Shown: positions 46,684 through 55,836, counted from the stretch's first letter. The stretch is DNA of 55,836 nucleotides from an uncultured Helicobacteraceae bacterium (GCA_947176375.1 CAMWQM010000011.1:1-55836); one strand, 5' to 3'. Numbers and translations are program-made. The notes: generated by a model from the sequence alone, not told the origin.

Positions 46684-47334
46684 TTAAGGATTTAAAGTAG
46701 TGGTGTTAGATTGCGCCTTAGAATCTTGTTTATTGGGATTATTTGTAGGATTTTTGTTCTCCATTGCTTTAATTTTGTCTATATCTTGCATTTCTAGCTC
46801 GTGAGTGCTATTATAAAACATTAGTGACAATGCGATGTCTAAATCACCATAATCACTTTTATTAATTTTTATGGGAAAGGCTATTCTAATGCTGTATTCT
46901 AAGCTTGAGAGTGAGTTTAGAAATTTTATAATGTTGTTCGTATTTTTACTATTAGCATTAATTCTTATCGTAGTTATTTCTAGTTCATTGCTAGGCTTGT
47001 CTTCCGTGCCAAGATTTTGTATCTTTACATTAAAGAAATATTGATTTGCTATTTTATTTATAGTCTCAATATTTAGCTTGTTTCTAAAATTGCTAAAAAT
47101 ATGCAGATTTCCATCTATTACATTTTCCCTGTCTTGGCTTGCTTGAGTTAGATTCTGCTTGATTTGATTCTCTAAATTTAGTGCTTTTTTGTAATCCAGC
47201 ATTTGAGCTTTGTAACTATCAATAGTTGGGATTAGATAAAAATATACACAGACAATTATCACACTAATATATACAAGCAAGAAGATAATATTTTTAGTCC
47301 AATCAATCTCATTAAGAAAATCAAATATTTTCAT
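46684..47334 (-). CDS. PilO-like inner-membrane protein
   Basis: A 216-residue protein with one membrane helix near the N-terminus (NIIFLLVYISVIIVCVYFYL), then a coiled coil (YKAQMLDYKKALNLENQIKQ), then a ferredoxin-like domain with alternating strands. This is the plan of PilO/GspM-type alignment proteins in type IV pilus and type II secretion machines. The C-terminus is rich in Asn and Thr. It follows the PilN-like gene with no gap. Similarity is by layout; no strong sequence motif exists for the family. Confidence 0.6.
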   Translation of the reverse strand: MKIFDFLNEIDWTKNIIFLLVYISVIIVCVYFYLIPTIDSYKAQMLDYKKALNLENQIKQNLTQASQDRENVIDGNLHIFSNFRNKLNIETINKIANQYFFNVKIQNLGTEDKPSNELEITTIRINANSKNTNNIIKFLNSLSSLEYSIRIAFPIKINKSDYGDLDIALSLMFYNSTHELEMQDIDKIKAMENKNPTNNPNKQDSKAQSNTTTLNP

Positions 47335-47841
47335 CTATTTCTCATCTAGTGTGCTAATTGAAGTGAAATTATACCAACCATTTGGCAATGGAAAATAATC
47401 CACTCTGCTAGTGTTAAAAATCGACTTTAGCGGTGCTTGAAGCAAGAAAGAGTAGGTTTCTCTTGATGGTGTGATACCCTTTAAAACTAGCTTCTTTTCC
47501 TCTAGTTCTATATAAGTTATTGTGATTTGGTCTGGGATAAGAGAAAAAAGCTTAATGATCGCATCTTTTAGCTCATTATTATAATATTTATTTAGATTGT
47601 CCAACTTTAACTCATAGTTTAGGCGATTTGTATGAATATTGACTGTATTAATATTTTCATCTTGTGTATCAATTTGCGTATCTAGCATATTTTTTGTAGC
47701 TTTGAAAGTATCAGCTTTAATATTAAGATAGATTCCATTTAGATAAATCATTCCAACGCTTAATATAATGTAAAAAAGCCAAATTTTGGTTAGATATGAG
47801 ATTATGGATTTTGGAAATGGTTGAGTAAAGCTATATTTCAT
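47335..47841 (-). CDS. PilN-like inner-membrane protein
   Basis: A 168-residue bitopic protein: a short cytoplasmic start (FTQPFPKSII), one membrane helix (IWLFYIILSVGMIYLNGIYL), a coiled coil, then a domain with LFSLIPDQITITYIELEEKK followed by LVLKGITPSRETYSFLL. The segment 'IP..I.I..I......L.L.G...S...', with the coiled coil before it, is characteristic of PilN/GspL C-terminal domains. In pilus machines PilN binds PilM through its cytoplasmic start and PilO through its coiled coil. It overlaps the PilM-like gene by 4 nt. Confidence 0.65.
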   Translation of the reverse strand: MKYSFTQPFPKSIISYLTKIWLFYIILSVGMIYLNGIYLNIKADTFKATKNMLDTQIDTQDENINTVNIHTNRLNYELKLDNLNKYYNNELKDAIIKLFSLIPDQITITYIELEEKKLVLKGITPSRETYSFLLQAPLKSIFNTSRVDYFPLPNGWYNFTSISTLDEK

Positions 47842-48776
47842 AATTTTAGCTCCATTTTTGCTAGTTTTTCAATCTCCTCACAAGTATCAATCCTCAAAAA
47901 TTGCGTTTCTAACATAATATTATTTGTTAGGTGAGTTATAGAGCTATCGCTTATTCCACAACCATCTAATATCAAAAGCTCCTCTATAAAATCACTTGCA
48001 TATCTATCATCTTTATAAAAATTATTTAATGTATCTTTTATGATATTTATCATCGTATTTGCGACAGATAGGTCGTTTAGAGCGGATTTATCTTGAATAG
48101 TATCTTTATCATCAAAATCTTTGATAATGATATTTTCATCCATATCACTTATTGCTTCAAATTCAATATTTGTGCTAGTAGAATCTATTTCTTCTATTTC
48201 TTGCATACTATTTTCTTCTACAAACTTATTTTGCTCTAAAATTTTATAATCACCAAAATAAACTCCATTGCTATCAGCTACTAGCAAAGTGCAAGAGCCT
48301 TTTTCTTGCAGAATGTAGAGCTTTTTTATTTCATTTACCCTATCTTTTATTTTTTCATAAATTAGCACAAATGGAGAAAAGATAAAATCCACTCCCTGCA
48401 CTTTGCTAAATTTATTTTTATCTTTTATAATATCCTCTTTATTTATATAAACAAACCATTTTTTGCTAATCAAAATAATTGCTAGTGATTGTGCGCTAAT
48501 ATTGAATTTCTCAAATGAGTTAATTTTATTTCCAGCTATTAAGCCTTGATTTTTAGACCTAGACATTGTTGCTATATATGTAAATGGATATTTATTTTTA
48601 ATGCGCCTTATATACTTTGCTGCTTCTATGGGAAAGTCGCCATTTATTGTTTTATATGTTTTTTCTTCTTGTGATAAATTATTATTGTTATGGTAGGCGA
48701 TTCTAACTTTGCAAGTATAAACATCAATATCAACAGATATAATCACTTTTTGATATAATCTTCTTAAAAATGACAC
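47838..48776 (-). CDS. PilM-like cytoplasmic protein, first gene of an orphan pilus-like trio
   Basis: A 312-residue soluble protein starting at GTG 48776 (AAAGGGA about 7 nt upstream). Its start, VIISVDIDVYTCKVRIAY, resembles the actin-like phosphate-binding strand pair of PilM/GspL proteins, and its gene precedes PilN- and PilO-like genes with 4-nt overlap. C. jejuni has similar proteins in its DNA-uptake (Cts) machine. The central part has an acidic insert (about residues 195-230). No secretin, ATPase or pilin genes accompany the trio here. The call depends largely on gene order. Confidence 0.55.
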   Translation of the reverse strand: MSFLRRLYQKVIISVDIDVYTCKVRIAYHNNNNLSQEEKTYKTINGDFPIEAAKYIRRIKNKYPFTYIATMSRSKNQGLIAGNKINSFEKFNISAQSLAIILISKKWFVYINKEDIIKDKNKFSKVQGVDFIFSPFVLIYEKIKDRVNEIKKLYILQEKGSCTLLVADSNGVYFGDYKILEQNKFVEENSMQEIEEIDSTSTNIEFEAISDMDENIIIKDFDDKDTIQDKSALNDLSVANTMINIIKDTLNNFYKDDRYASDFIEELLILDGCGISDSSITHLTNNIMLETQFLRIDTCEEIEKLAKMELKL

Positions 48777-48990
48777 ACCAATCCCTTTGAAAAATTATGT
48801 GAAATTCTACAATTTTGTCTTTAAAAATTAAGTAAAATGCATTTATTTTATAATAAAATTAAAAGTTTGCTAGTATGTTTTTATTTTTTAATCACTTTTT
48901 GATTATTTTTACAAAATAACTATAACCCACTCTTCTTAAGCCAAAAGCACTAGAATCTGCTTTTAAATGTAAGCTTTATTGCGTCAATTG

Positions 48991-49881
48991 CTATCTTATG
49001 CTAGGCGACATCAAATCATTTGGTTTTAAAAGCTTGTTATTTAGATGTCTATAATTTTTGCAAGATTTTTTTAAACCTTTATCGCAAGCTATTCCATACA
49101 ACTCCATTGCTTTATCGTAGTTTTGTCTAACTCCACTACCATTTTCATACATCACTGCTAAATTATTACAACTACTCAAGATTCCACCCTCGCAGGCAAT
49201 ATTTAGATATTTTACTGCATTATAGTCGCTAATGGGAGTGTCCTTTAAACCAGTAGCATACATATAACCGAGATTCGCACAGCCTATCAAATCACCTTGA
49301 TTGCAAGCTATGTAGTTTAAATCTAGAATTCCTAATTTATCTTTATTTAGTCCAAAAATATTATAAGTATTGCTTAGCAATCCCAGGTTATAGCACCCAA
49401 GCGAGCTTCCAGCATCACAAGCAAATTTATAATACTGCAAACTTTTAAAATAATCTTTTTTTACACCAATCCCATTTGCATACATATAACCCAAATTGTT
49501 ACACGCAAAAACATCTCCACCATTGCAACCAACCATATATAATTCGCTTGCCATTAGCTTATCTTGTGGGATTATATCTGTGCCATTATCATAAATTGAG
49601 GCAAGATTCGAACACGCAAGAGCATTGCCACCACTACAAGCTCTTTTATAATATTTTAGAGCTTTTGCGTGGTCGCCATTTGTGCCAACTGCATACATAT
49701 ACATAAGCCCAACCCCAAGGCAGCCATCAGCATCACCCATTTCATCACAAGCCTTTGAAAATAAGTTAAATGCTTCTGCATAACTTCCCTTTTGTGCTAA
49801 TGCAATACCTGCATTTGTCGCAGATGAGGCACCAAATAGAAAACTAACCATTAAAAACATAGATATAAAAATATATTTCAT
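48991..49881 (-). CDS. Sel1-like repeat protein of the Helicobacter cysteine-rich (Hcp) type
   Basis: A secreted protein of 296 residues: signal peptide (YIFISMFLMVSFLFGASS), then about seven Sel1-like repeats of 36 residues, each with two Cys eight apart that would form a disulfide: for example CDEMGDADGCLGVGLMYMY, CSGGNALACSNLASIYDNG and CNGGDVFACNNLGYMYANG. In Helicobacter such Hcp proteins are secreted, and some are immunogenic or bind beta-lactams. The target here is unknown. The repeat around residues 170-190 (LSNTYNIFGLNKDKLGIL) lacks the usual pattern. Confidence 0.88.
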   Translation of the reverse strand: MKYIFISMFLMVSFLFGASSATNAGIALAQKGSYAEAFNLFSKACDEMGDADGCLGVGLMYMYAVGTNGDHAKALKYYKRACSGGNALACSNLASIYDNGTDIIPQDKLMASELYMVGCNGGDVFACNNLGYMYANGIGVKKDYFKSLQYYKFACDAGSSLGCYNLGLLSNTYNIFGLNKDKLGILDLNYIACNQGDLIGCANLGYMYATGLKDTPISDYNAVKYLNIACEGGILSSCNNLAVMYENGSGVRQNYDKAMELYGIACDKGLKKSCKNYRHLNNKLLKPNDLMSPSIR

Positions 49882-50225
49882 TTTAGCTCCATTTTTTATA
49901 GAGGATTTATAATATGAAGCAAAAATAGTGCCAAATTGATTTGTAATAGTAGGATAGGCAAAGATGCAAGCAAAAAAAGTGATAAAAATTATGGGATAAA
50001 ATATGAGGACAAAAACCTCTTATCTATTATTTTATAGTTTATAAACAAAGGGATTATTGCACTCTAAATTTAATTATGTTTTATGCTTATAATTTTTTAT
50101 TAAATTTTTTAAAAAATAAAGTTTGCGATATAATTTAAGCAAATAGTTTTTAATTAATGTTAAAAAATTGTTTGAATTAGATTTGGCATAAAATAACTAG
50201 AATCTTTTAAGAAGATTCTATCAAA
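49882..50225. other. Intergenic between nspC and the Sel1 gene
   Basis: About 340 bp. It contains the probable nspC terminator at 50198-50220 and, near the Sel1 gene, its upstream leader. No gene recognised. Confidence 0.5.
50198..50220 (-). terminator. Hairpin after nspC
   Basis: TAGAATCTT (50198-50206) and AAGATTCTA (50212-50220) form a 9-bp perfect hairpin with a 5-nt loop, 5 nt beyond the nspC stop, followed on the minus strand by GTTATTTTAT. Probably a terminator, though the T-run is weak. Confidence 0.55.
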
Positions 50226-51413
50226 TCACCCATTTCTACGTTTATAATCTTTATAGTTAAATTTTTTTACTATTTTAAAATCCCCATTTTTCTTTAGGAT
50301 TGCGAGACTAGGAAGCGGAATTCCATTAAAAGTATTATTTTTTACGATAGTGTAGTGAATCATATCTTCGATAATGATTTTATCGCCAATCTCTAGACTA
50401 TCTCTAAACGCATAGTCCCCAATAATATCCCCTGCTAAACAACTAGGAGAGCCGAGACGATAGCAATATTTAAAATCTTTAGGCAAATCTTGCAAATTGT
50501 TTAAATCTATGATTTTAGAATCTCTGATTTGTGGTGTATATGGCATTTCAAGGCAGTCTGGCATATGGGTTGCTGCGCTTAAATCTGTGATTGCAATATC
50601 AAAAGTATTGTGTATTAGATCCACTACTTCTCCCACTAAAACCCCACATTTCCAACCGATAGCCTCACCTGGCTCAAGATATACATCTACATTATATTTT
50701 GCTTTGAAGTCTTTGATGATTTTAATGAGTAAATCAATATCGTAATCCTCTCTTGTAATGTGGTGTCCTCCGCCAAAATTTACCCATTTTAAGCCATTTA
50801 AATATTTTCCAAAATATTTAATAAAATGCTCTAATGTCCGCTTTAGTGCATCACTATTTTGTTCGCAATGCGTGTGAAAGTGCAATCCACTCACATTTTT
50901 AAGCGAATAAATTTCTAGTGCTTTGCTAAACTCAAAAGGATTTATACCAAGTCTGCTACCTTGAATACAGGGGTTATAAATCTCTGGGTTAACTTCAGAA
51001 TACATAGGATTTACACGCAAGCCAATCTCAACATTTTTAAGCAAATGGTGGTATTTTATCATTTGATTAAATGAATTAAAAATAATGTGATTTGCAAATG
51101 GCGCTATATTTTTAATATCTTTTTGCTTGAAAGCTGGGGAAAATACAGAAATAATAGAATCTTTTTTGTGCCTCCTAAACTCCTCTAGCCCAAGCTTTGC
51201 TTCATAGAATCCACTCGCAGTAATACCATCTAAGTATTTTGCTACCATTTTAAAGCTACTCCAAAATGCAAATCCTTTAAGCGCTAAAAGGATTTTTGCC
51301 CCACTTTTTTCTCTGACATATTGTAGGATTTTTAGATTTTTTTCTAATTTTTCTTCCTCTAAAATATAGCAAGGCTTTTTTAATTTCTTTGCTATTTGCT
51401 TAATATCAATCAT
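50226..51413 (-). CDS. nspC: Carboxynorspermidine/carboxyspermidine decarboxylase
   Basis: PLP enzyme that makes spermidine (or norspermidine) from its carboxy form, the last step of the alternative polyamine route common in Campylobacterota. The 395 residues have the PLP lysine in LLALKGFAFWSSF, HFHTHCEQNSDALKRTLEHF, WVNFGGGHHITREDYD, YLEPGEAIGWKCGVLVGEV, and RLGSPSCLAGDIIGDYAF with the substrate Cys. AGGGGA precedes the ATG. The partner dehydrogenase gene is not in the window. It may feed the GspS-like enzyme at 29593. Confidence 0.93.
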   Translation of the reverse strand: MIDIKQIAKKLKKPCYILEEEKLEKNLKILQYVREKSGAKILLALKGFAFWSSFKMVAKYLDGITASGFYEAKLGLEEFRRHKKDSIISVFSPAFKQKDIKNIAPFANHIIFNSFNQMIKYHHLLKNVEIGLRVNPMYSEVNPEIYNPCIQGSRLGINPFEFSKALEIYSLKNVSGLHFHTHCEQNSDALKRTLEHFIKYFGKYLNGLKWVNFGGGHHITREDYDIDLLIKIIKDFKAKYNVDVYLEPGEAIGWKCGVLVGEVVDLIHNTFDIAITDLSAATHMPDCLEMPYTPQIRDSKIIDLNNLQDLPKDFKYCYRLGSPSCLAGDIIGDYAFRDSLEIGDKIIIEDMIHYTIVKNNTFNGIPLPSLAILKKNGDFKIVKKFNYKDYKRRNG

Positions 51414-51893
51414 TTTTGATTCCCCTTATATATTAGGAATTTTGCTAAAACAATATAAAATGAGAGTTTAAAAAGCAATTAATTCGCAAGATTTGAGAAA
51501 GCCTTTAGTTTTGCATTAAAATTTTTGGCAAGTTTGTTTTTAAGATTATCATTTAGATTCTATGTTTAAATTTTTAGAATTCGCACTTCAAATAGATTCT
51601 AAACTTTATTAATTTTTTTTAACATCCACTTAAATCTTTTTACAAAAGGCAATAAGGAAATATTATGTAGTGAAATATGAGTAAAACCACAGAATTTGAG
51701 GCAAAAACTAAAATTTTTAGAATCGCCTTAAAAATTAAATCTTTTTTAGATTCTTAAAGATCTCAATGTGGATTTCAATTCAATTTATAAAATTTTTAAA
51801 TTTATATTCTAGTTATTGTCTTTTTTGATTTTAAACCACACAATCTAAAATTAAGCAATTAATTTGCCAAATAAATATTCTGATTTTTAGCTT
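51414..51893. other. Intergenic, nothing recognised
   Basis: About 480 bp between nspC and the metalloprotease gene, both on the minus strand. T-rich, with several AGATTCTA words. No open frame or hairpin that I can support. Confidence 0.5.
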
Positions 51894-53393
51894 TTATCCA
51901 CCCATTTTTTCTAATGCTTTAATTCTTTGCTCTAGTGGTGGGTGAGTTGCAAAGATTGAATCAAATCCTTTTAAGAAAAACATATGAGCACAAGGTTTAG
52001 CATTGGGGTTGCTTATAATCGAGGGTTTGGTAGCGTTTATGCTTTTATATGGGGAGTGATTAACATATATTTTTCTAGTTTGAATATCAAATAATTTTTG
52101 TAGAGCGGATTTTATCCCTCTTGGATTTCTAGTGTATTGCACACTTGAGGCATCCGCTAGGAATTCCTTTTGCTTTGAGATTGCTGCTTGAATAATTTGA
52201 GCAAAAAGATTTCCTACAAATCCTAAAATATAGAAAACTAATGCAAATAACACTATTACGATTATGCCCTTTGCCCCATCTTTTGAGCTTCTTCTTCCTT
52301 TGTTACCCTTTATAACTGAGCGCATTATCACTTCGCCAATTAGCATTATAAAACCTAGCGCAAAAATAAAAGAAAAAATTTTAAGATTGAGTGCCACATC
52401 ATTATGAAATGCGTGTGAAAACTCGTGTCCTATTACGCCTTGCATTTCATCTCTACTAAAGTGATCAATCGCACCCTGTGTTACAAAAATTGCAATTCTC
52501 TCATTATGTTCCCCGAATTTCTCTCCACTACACATCGCATTAATTCCGCTTTCATCCTTCATTATGAAAACTCGAGGCATTGGCATAGTCGAGGCGATTG
52601 CCATTTCTTCAATGATATTAATAAGCTCTTTTTCTTTTGAACCTATCATAATTTTAGAATCTGTAATTTCTGTTGCATTTAGGCTTTTAGCAAGGTTATC
52701 AATGCTATGTTTTGCGATTAAAATTGATTTAAACAAATATGCAAAAAATATTGCCAAAACAATCACAAAGCTCACTCCTAGCGAAATAGCATTATATGCC
52801 AAATAATTATCTATAGGTAGAGTTCTAGGATAAAGCTCGATTTGAGAAATATGCAAAATTATCTCAAACAGACTAAATGCGGTTAGAAAAATCAAAAATA
52901 ACATTATGAAAAATAAAATATTTAGCCACAGAATCTTACTTTTTGCAAGATTTTGATTTTCCCAAAAATCATTTTGAATGGCAGTTTGTTTGCCTAGCAG
53001 TTTGCGTGTCAAAATGAATAGAACAAAGGCACTAATTGCCACAAAAACTAATATCACACAACTAAAAGGATACATATTAAGTCTTGCGATATAGGCAAAT
53101 GTGCTAGCAATAGAATCCTTGCTATTCATACTAGATTCGCTAGTATTAAGAGCGTTTTTTAAAGATAATTCTAAAAAATAGATTTGCTCTAAAGAATTTA
53201 TTAGCAATACTAAAGCCACGCAAAAGAGACAGAATGCCACAAAAAATAGAATAATTTTATTTCTAACCACATTAAAAATAATTATTCCAAATATTACTAA
53301 AGCAACTAATATTAATGCCTTAAAACCTAAAGGTAAAGCTTGAATGATGGCATTTTTAAATAAAAAAGATAGAATCCACAATATTTTATCCAA
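51894..53393 (-). CDS. M48-family membrane zinc metalloprotease, HtpX-like
   Basis: A 499-residue inner-membrane protein with about six membrane helices in the first half, then a cytosolic zinc protease domain. The zinc site is HEFSH in MQGVIGHEFSHAFHNDVALN, and a third ligand is likely the Glu in SKQKEFLADASSVQYTRNP. The C-terminus (ATHPPLEQRIKALEKMGG) is typical of M48 proteins. HtpX relatives degrade damaged membrane proteins. It follows lemA on the same strand at 32 nt; this lemA-M48 pairing is common in bacteria. Confidence 0.88.
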   Translation of the reverse strand: MDKILWILSFLFKNAIIQALPLGFKALILVALVIFGIIIFNVVRNKIILFFVAFCLFCVALVLLINSLEQIYFLELSLKNALNTSESSMNSKDSIASTFAYIARLNMYPFSCVILVFVAISAFVLFILTRKLLGKQTAIQNDFWENQNLAKSKILWLNILFFIMLFLIFLTAFSLFEIILHISQIELYPRTLPIDNYLAYNAISLGVSFVIVLAIFFAYLFKSILIAKHSIDNLAKSLNATEITDSKIMIGSKEKELINIIEEMAIASTMPMPRVFIMKDESGINAMCSGEKFGEHNERIAIFVTQGAIDHFSRDEMQGVIGHEFSHAFHNDVALNLKIFSFIFALGFIMLIGEVIMRSVIKGNKGRRSSKDGAKGIIVIVLFALVFYILGFVGNLFAQIIQAAISKQKEFLADASSVQYTRNPRGIKSALQKLFDIQTRKIYVNHSPYKSINATKPSIISNPNAKPCAHMFFLKGFDSIFATHPPLEQRIKALEKMGG

Positions 53394-53425
53394 CTTTTTT
53401 AGAAATTTGTTTTAAAAAAATCAAC

Positions 53426-54046
53426 TTAAAACTGCACTTTAGGAGCTTTATTTAACTCTTCTGTGCTTTCTTCAAACTCTAAAATATCTAAATCATTTTT
53501 AAATTTAGAGAATAAACTAGCAACGATGTTTGCAGGAAAAATCTGCTTTGTGATATTAAAATTCATTACACTATCATTGTATGCTTGTCTTGAAAATGCG
53601 ATTTTGTTCTCCATTGAGCTTAACTCCTCGCTTAATTGCATCATATTTTTATTTGCTTTTAGATCCGGGTAAGCTTCCACAGCAACATTCAATCCACCTA
53701 ACGCTCCTAGCAATCCACTTTCTGCTTTATTGAAATCTTTTATTCCGCCAGATTCTAGTCCTCTTGAATTTAGCGAATCTAGTGCTCCTTTTGCATTATT
53801 TCTTGCAGCTATAACTTTAGTTAGCGTTTGCTCTTCGTGTGCCATATATCGTTTTGCCACTTCTACTAGATTTGGGATTAAATCATATCGCTTTTTTAAC
53901 TGCACATCAATTTGTCCAAAAGCATTTTTAGCCCTATTTAGCAAAACTACGAGCTTGTTATATACACTAATCACATAAGCTGTAATTACAATTGTCACAA
54001 CCAAAATAATTATTAAAACAAGTATTGAAGCAAACATCTTTTCCAT
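53426..54046 (-). CDS. LemA family protein
   Basis: A 206-residue protein with one N-terminal membrane helix (SILVLIIILVVTIVITAYVI) and a long helical bundle. Family marks: YNKLVVLLNRAKNAFGQIDV, QLKKRYDLIPNLVEVAKRYM, HEEQTLTKVIAARN, AYPDLKANKNMMQLSEELSS, ENKIAFSRQAYND and IFPANIVASLFSKF. LemA proteins are often encoded with M48 proteases, as here. The biochemical role is unknown. The starts at 54046 and 54037 (M1 or M4) are both possible; AGGAAA-type sequence lies before the first. Confidence 0.92.
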   Translation of the reverse strand: MEKMFASILVLIIILVVTIVITAYVISVYNKLVVLLNRAKNAFGQIDVQLKKRYDLIPNLVEVAKRYMAHEEQTLTKVIAARNNAKGALDSLNSRGLESGGIKDFNKAESGLLGALGGLNVAVEAYPDLKANKNMMQLSEELSSMENKIAFSRQAYNDSVMNFNITKQIFPANIVASLFSKFKNDLDILEFEESTEELNKAPKVQF

Positions 54047-54165
54047 TTCCTTAATTTAATAAATTCTAGAATTTAATATGTATTATAAAATATTTAGATT
54101 AAAAATTGTAGAATACACCTTTATTTTCCTGAAATTTGTAAAACAATCTTTTAAAAGGGTAGATT

Positions 54166-54939
54166 ATGAAAGTAAAATTTGGGTTAATACTGCTGGCATT
54201 GATTGCATTTATGGGCTGTAAGAAAGAGAATTTAAGTGTAGCTACTTCGGCAAATTTCGCGCCATTTGAATACATTGAAGGTGGAGAGTTTAGGGGTATA
54301 GATATGGAGATTGCAAAGGTTTTAGCAGAAGAGCTAAAATTAAAATTAGTCATTAATGATATGGAATTTGATTCGGTTGTGCAATCGGTAGCTTCTAAAA
54401 ATGCTAGACTTGGAATTTCTGGACTAACTATTAATGAAACTAGAAAGCAAGTAATTGATTTTAGCGATACATATTTTAGTGCTTCTCAAATGATTTTAAC
54501 AAAAGAAAGTGATACAAATTTTGATAATCTAAAAACTAGCAATGAAGTTGTAGAAAAATTAAGTAGCCTAAAAGGCGTAAAAATTGGCGTTCAAGTTGGC
54601 ACAACAGGAGAATTTTATGCAAAAGGTGATAAGGATTGGGGATTTAGTGGATTTGCTAATGCAGAGATTTTAAGCTTTACAAATGGTGCAATGGCAGTAA
54701 ATGCAATGCTAAATAATCAAATTGATATAGTAATTATTGATGAAATGCCTGCAAAAGTGCTAGAAAAGTCAAATAAAGGAACAAAACTAATAAATATTGC
54801 CTTGACAAGTGAAAGCTATGCGATCGGTATCAATAAGGATGATAAAGATTTGCTAGAAAAAGTAAATAATGTAATAAAAGCTATGAAAGAAGATGGCAGA
54901 ATGGAACAAATCATAAATAAATATTACATAAAATCTTAA
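54166..54939 (+). CDS. Amino-acid ABC transporter substrate-binding lipoprotein
   Basis: A family-3 solute-binding protein of 257 residues. It begins with a lipoprotein signal (LILLALIAFMGC, lipidated Cys19), then VATSANFAPFEYIEGGEFRG followed by IDMEIAKVLAEELKLKLV, the standard binding-protein start. GLTINETRKQVIDFSDTYF and LKGVKIGVQVGTTGEFYA are further family signatures. It would capture a polar amino acid in the periplasm and hand it to a permease. No permease or ATPase gene follows in the window. AAAGGG lies 8 nt before the ATG. Confidence 0.92.
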   Translation: MKVKFGLILLALIAFMGCKKENLSVATSANFAPFEYIEGGEFRGIDMEIAKVLAEELKLKLVINDMEFDSVVQSVASKNARLGISGLTINETRKQVIDFSDTYFSASQMILTKESDTNFDNLKTSNEVVEKLSSLKGVKIGVQVGTTGEFYAKGDKDWGFSGFANAEILSFTNGAMAVNAMLNNQIDIVIIDEMPAKVLEKSNKGTKLINIALTSESYAIGINKDDKDLLEKVNNVIKAMKEDGRMEQIINKYYIKS

Positions 54940-55836
54940 TTTATTAGATTCTACAAATGTTATAAGTTCTATTATAGATAGACTAGGAGATAAATAAGCC
55001 AAAGCCATCTTATAATTCCACCAATACACTAAAGCGACAAAAGCTTCAAATCACAGCAATAAGATTTAAAAAATAAAGATGATAGGAGTGAGCAGTTTTG
55101 CATCCTAGATATTCCAAATAAAACCGATGAGGTATATCACATATTTTCACATCATTTGTAAGCCACAATATTACACAATGATGGGTTTGGTTTACTGGTG
55201 GATATAATAATAAAATTGATATGATATTTTAGTATGGCTTCAGCTTGGTTTAACCATAGAGAGATAAAAGAGAATGATTTTAATAGTGTGATTAATTCTA
55301 TGGCTTTATAGACAATTCACTAAAAATGGATTTACTATATGACTTATATTTTAAGCTTCTAGGCAATGTGTAATGACTTTGGGCTAAATGCTCAAGCTGG
55401 AATGAAAATATTAGTTGGTGATACTCATCCACACAAATAAATGTCTTTAATAGCAATGCTTTGTATAGCATAGGAGTAGATAGTTTTATAGGCTATGTGG
55501 GAGTTATGGCGAATTATGCAGTGAATGGTTAGAATTAAGTTTAGATTATCTTATGAAGCTATGGAAATAAATCTATGAGCAATAGCCGATTTTCAATGTG
55601 ATGGCGTTGCGGTAAAATATAAATAATTATCTTTGTAAGCTATACAAATATGTTTTAGAATCTTGAAAATTTTTATATAAGTTTATTTTGTAATTGTTTA
55701 TATACAATTTTTAAAATATTCTTCGTCAAATAATTCTAAAATATTTAGATGTGGAGTTTTTAAACCCAAAGAAGTGGAATCTAAAAAACACTAATATAAA
55801 ATTAATAAAATCGACACTTGCACTATAAACTCCATT
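54940..55836 (+). pseudogene. Remnant of an outer-membrane beta-barrel, possibly an autotransporter C-terminus
   Basis: No intact frame. Plus-strand pieces in changing frames read like barrel strands: MASAWFNHREIKENDFNSVI (about 55230), FGLNAQAGMKILVGDTHPH (about 55380), and NSNALYSIGVDSFIGYVGVM followed by ANYAVNG (about 55450), then ELSLDY. The order and alternating pattern resemble the C-terminal barrel of Helicobacter autotransporters. Stops and frame changes show it is dead. The last ~200 bp are featureless. Confidence 0.4.

Overview
The window is AT-rich DNA from a Campylobacterota (epsilonproteobacterial) genome, most likely a Helicobacter of the enterohepatic kind. The gene set supports this: a selenocysteine-containing formate dehydrogenase operon with the campylobacterial gene order, carA-bamD-lon-rimO-tilS, Hcp-type Sel1 repeat proteins, nspC, and a CRISPR repeat and tracrRNA very close to those of Campylobacter jejuni type II-C. 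I cannot name the species from sequence alone. No rRNA or tRNA genes were seen.

Positions 1-10.8 kb form a decaying defence island. It opens with the last two repeats of a type II-C CRISPR array and its tracrRNA; cas9 would lie to the left, outside the window. Fragments of a hypothetical gene, an MFS transporter, FMN-binding proteins and a membrane protein follow. Next is a broken type I restriction locus: hsdS is truncated and frameshifted, and hsdR is frameshifted and fused in frame to a GyrI-like domain. Inside it sit an intact RloC-type anticodon nuclease and a YafQ-type toxin-antitoxin pair. An intact type II DNA methyltransferase and HNH endonuclease pair comes next. A truncated EVE-domain gene closes the island, joined tail to tail with a truncated aldo/keto reductase by an apparent deletion.

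Positions 11.7-17.4 kb mix two frameshifted phage-type genes, an intact ilvD, a secreted esterase, and remnants of a Crp/Fnr regulator with a DUF2892 membrane protein. From 17.4 to 25.7 kb on the minus strand lies the formate dehydrogenase cluster: a 4Fe-4S protein, a TorD-like chaperone, a small Tat protein, fdhA (with an in-frame UGA read as selenocysteine), fdhB, fdhC and fdhD. The chaperone and accessory proteins would mature a periplasmic enzyme that passes electrons from formate to the quinone pool.

Positions 26-31.5 kb carry clpB, a glutathionylspermidine-synthase-like gene and kdsB. A perfect 193-bp inverted copy of part of clpB is inserted into a small cysteine-rich secreted-protein gene. 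A gene-poor stretch with a nine-G tract follows. From 32.9 to 41.3 kb runs a plus-strand housekeeping group: aminotransferase, DUF507, carA, bamD, lon, rimO, tilS. After another decayed stretch come DUF2147, YciI and groES-groEL under a CIRCE operator. The minus strand then carries an orphan PilM/PilN/PilO-like trio, a Sel1 repeat protein, nspC, an M48 metalloprotease and lemA. The window ends with an amino-acid-binding lipoprotein and an outer-membrane barrel remnant.

Overall contrast: the housekeeping genes are open, while accessory genes are repeatedly broken, several by one extra base in a short homopolymer. RloC, the toxin-antitoxin pair and the type II restriction pair remain intact within that decay.
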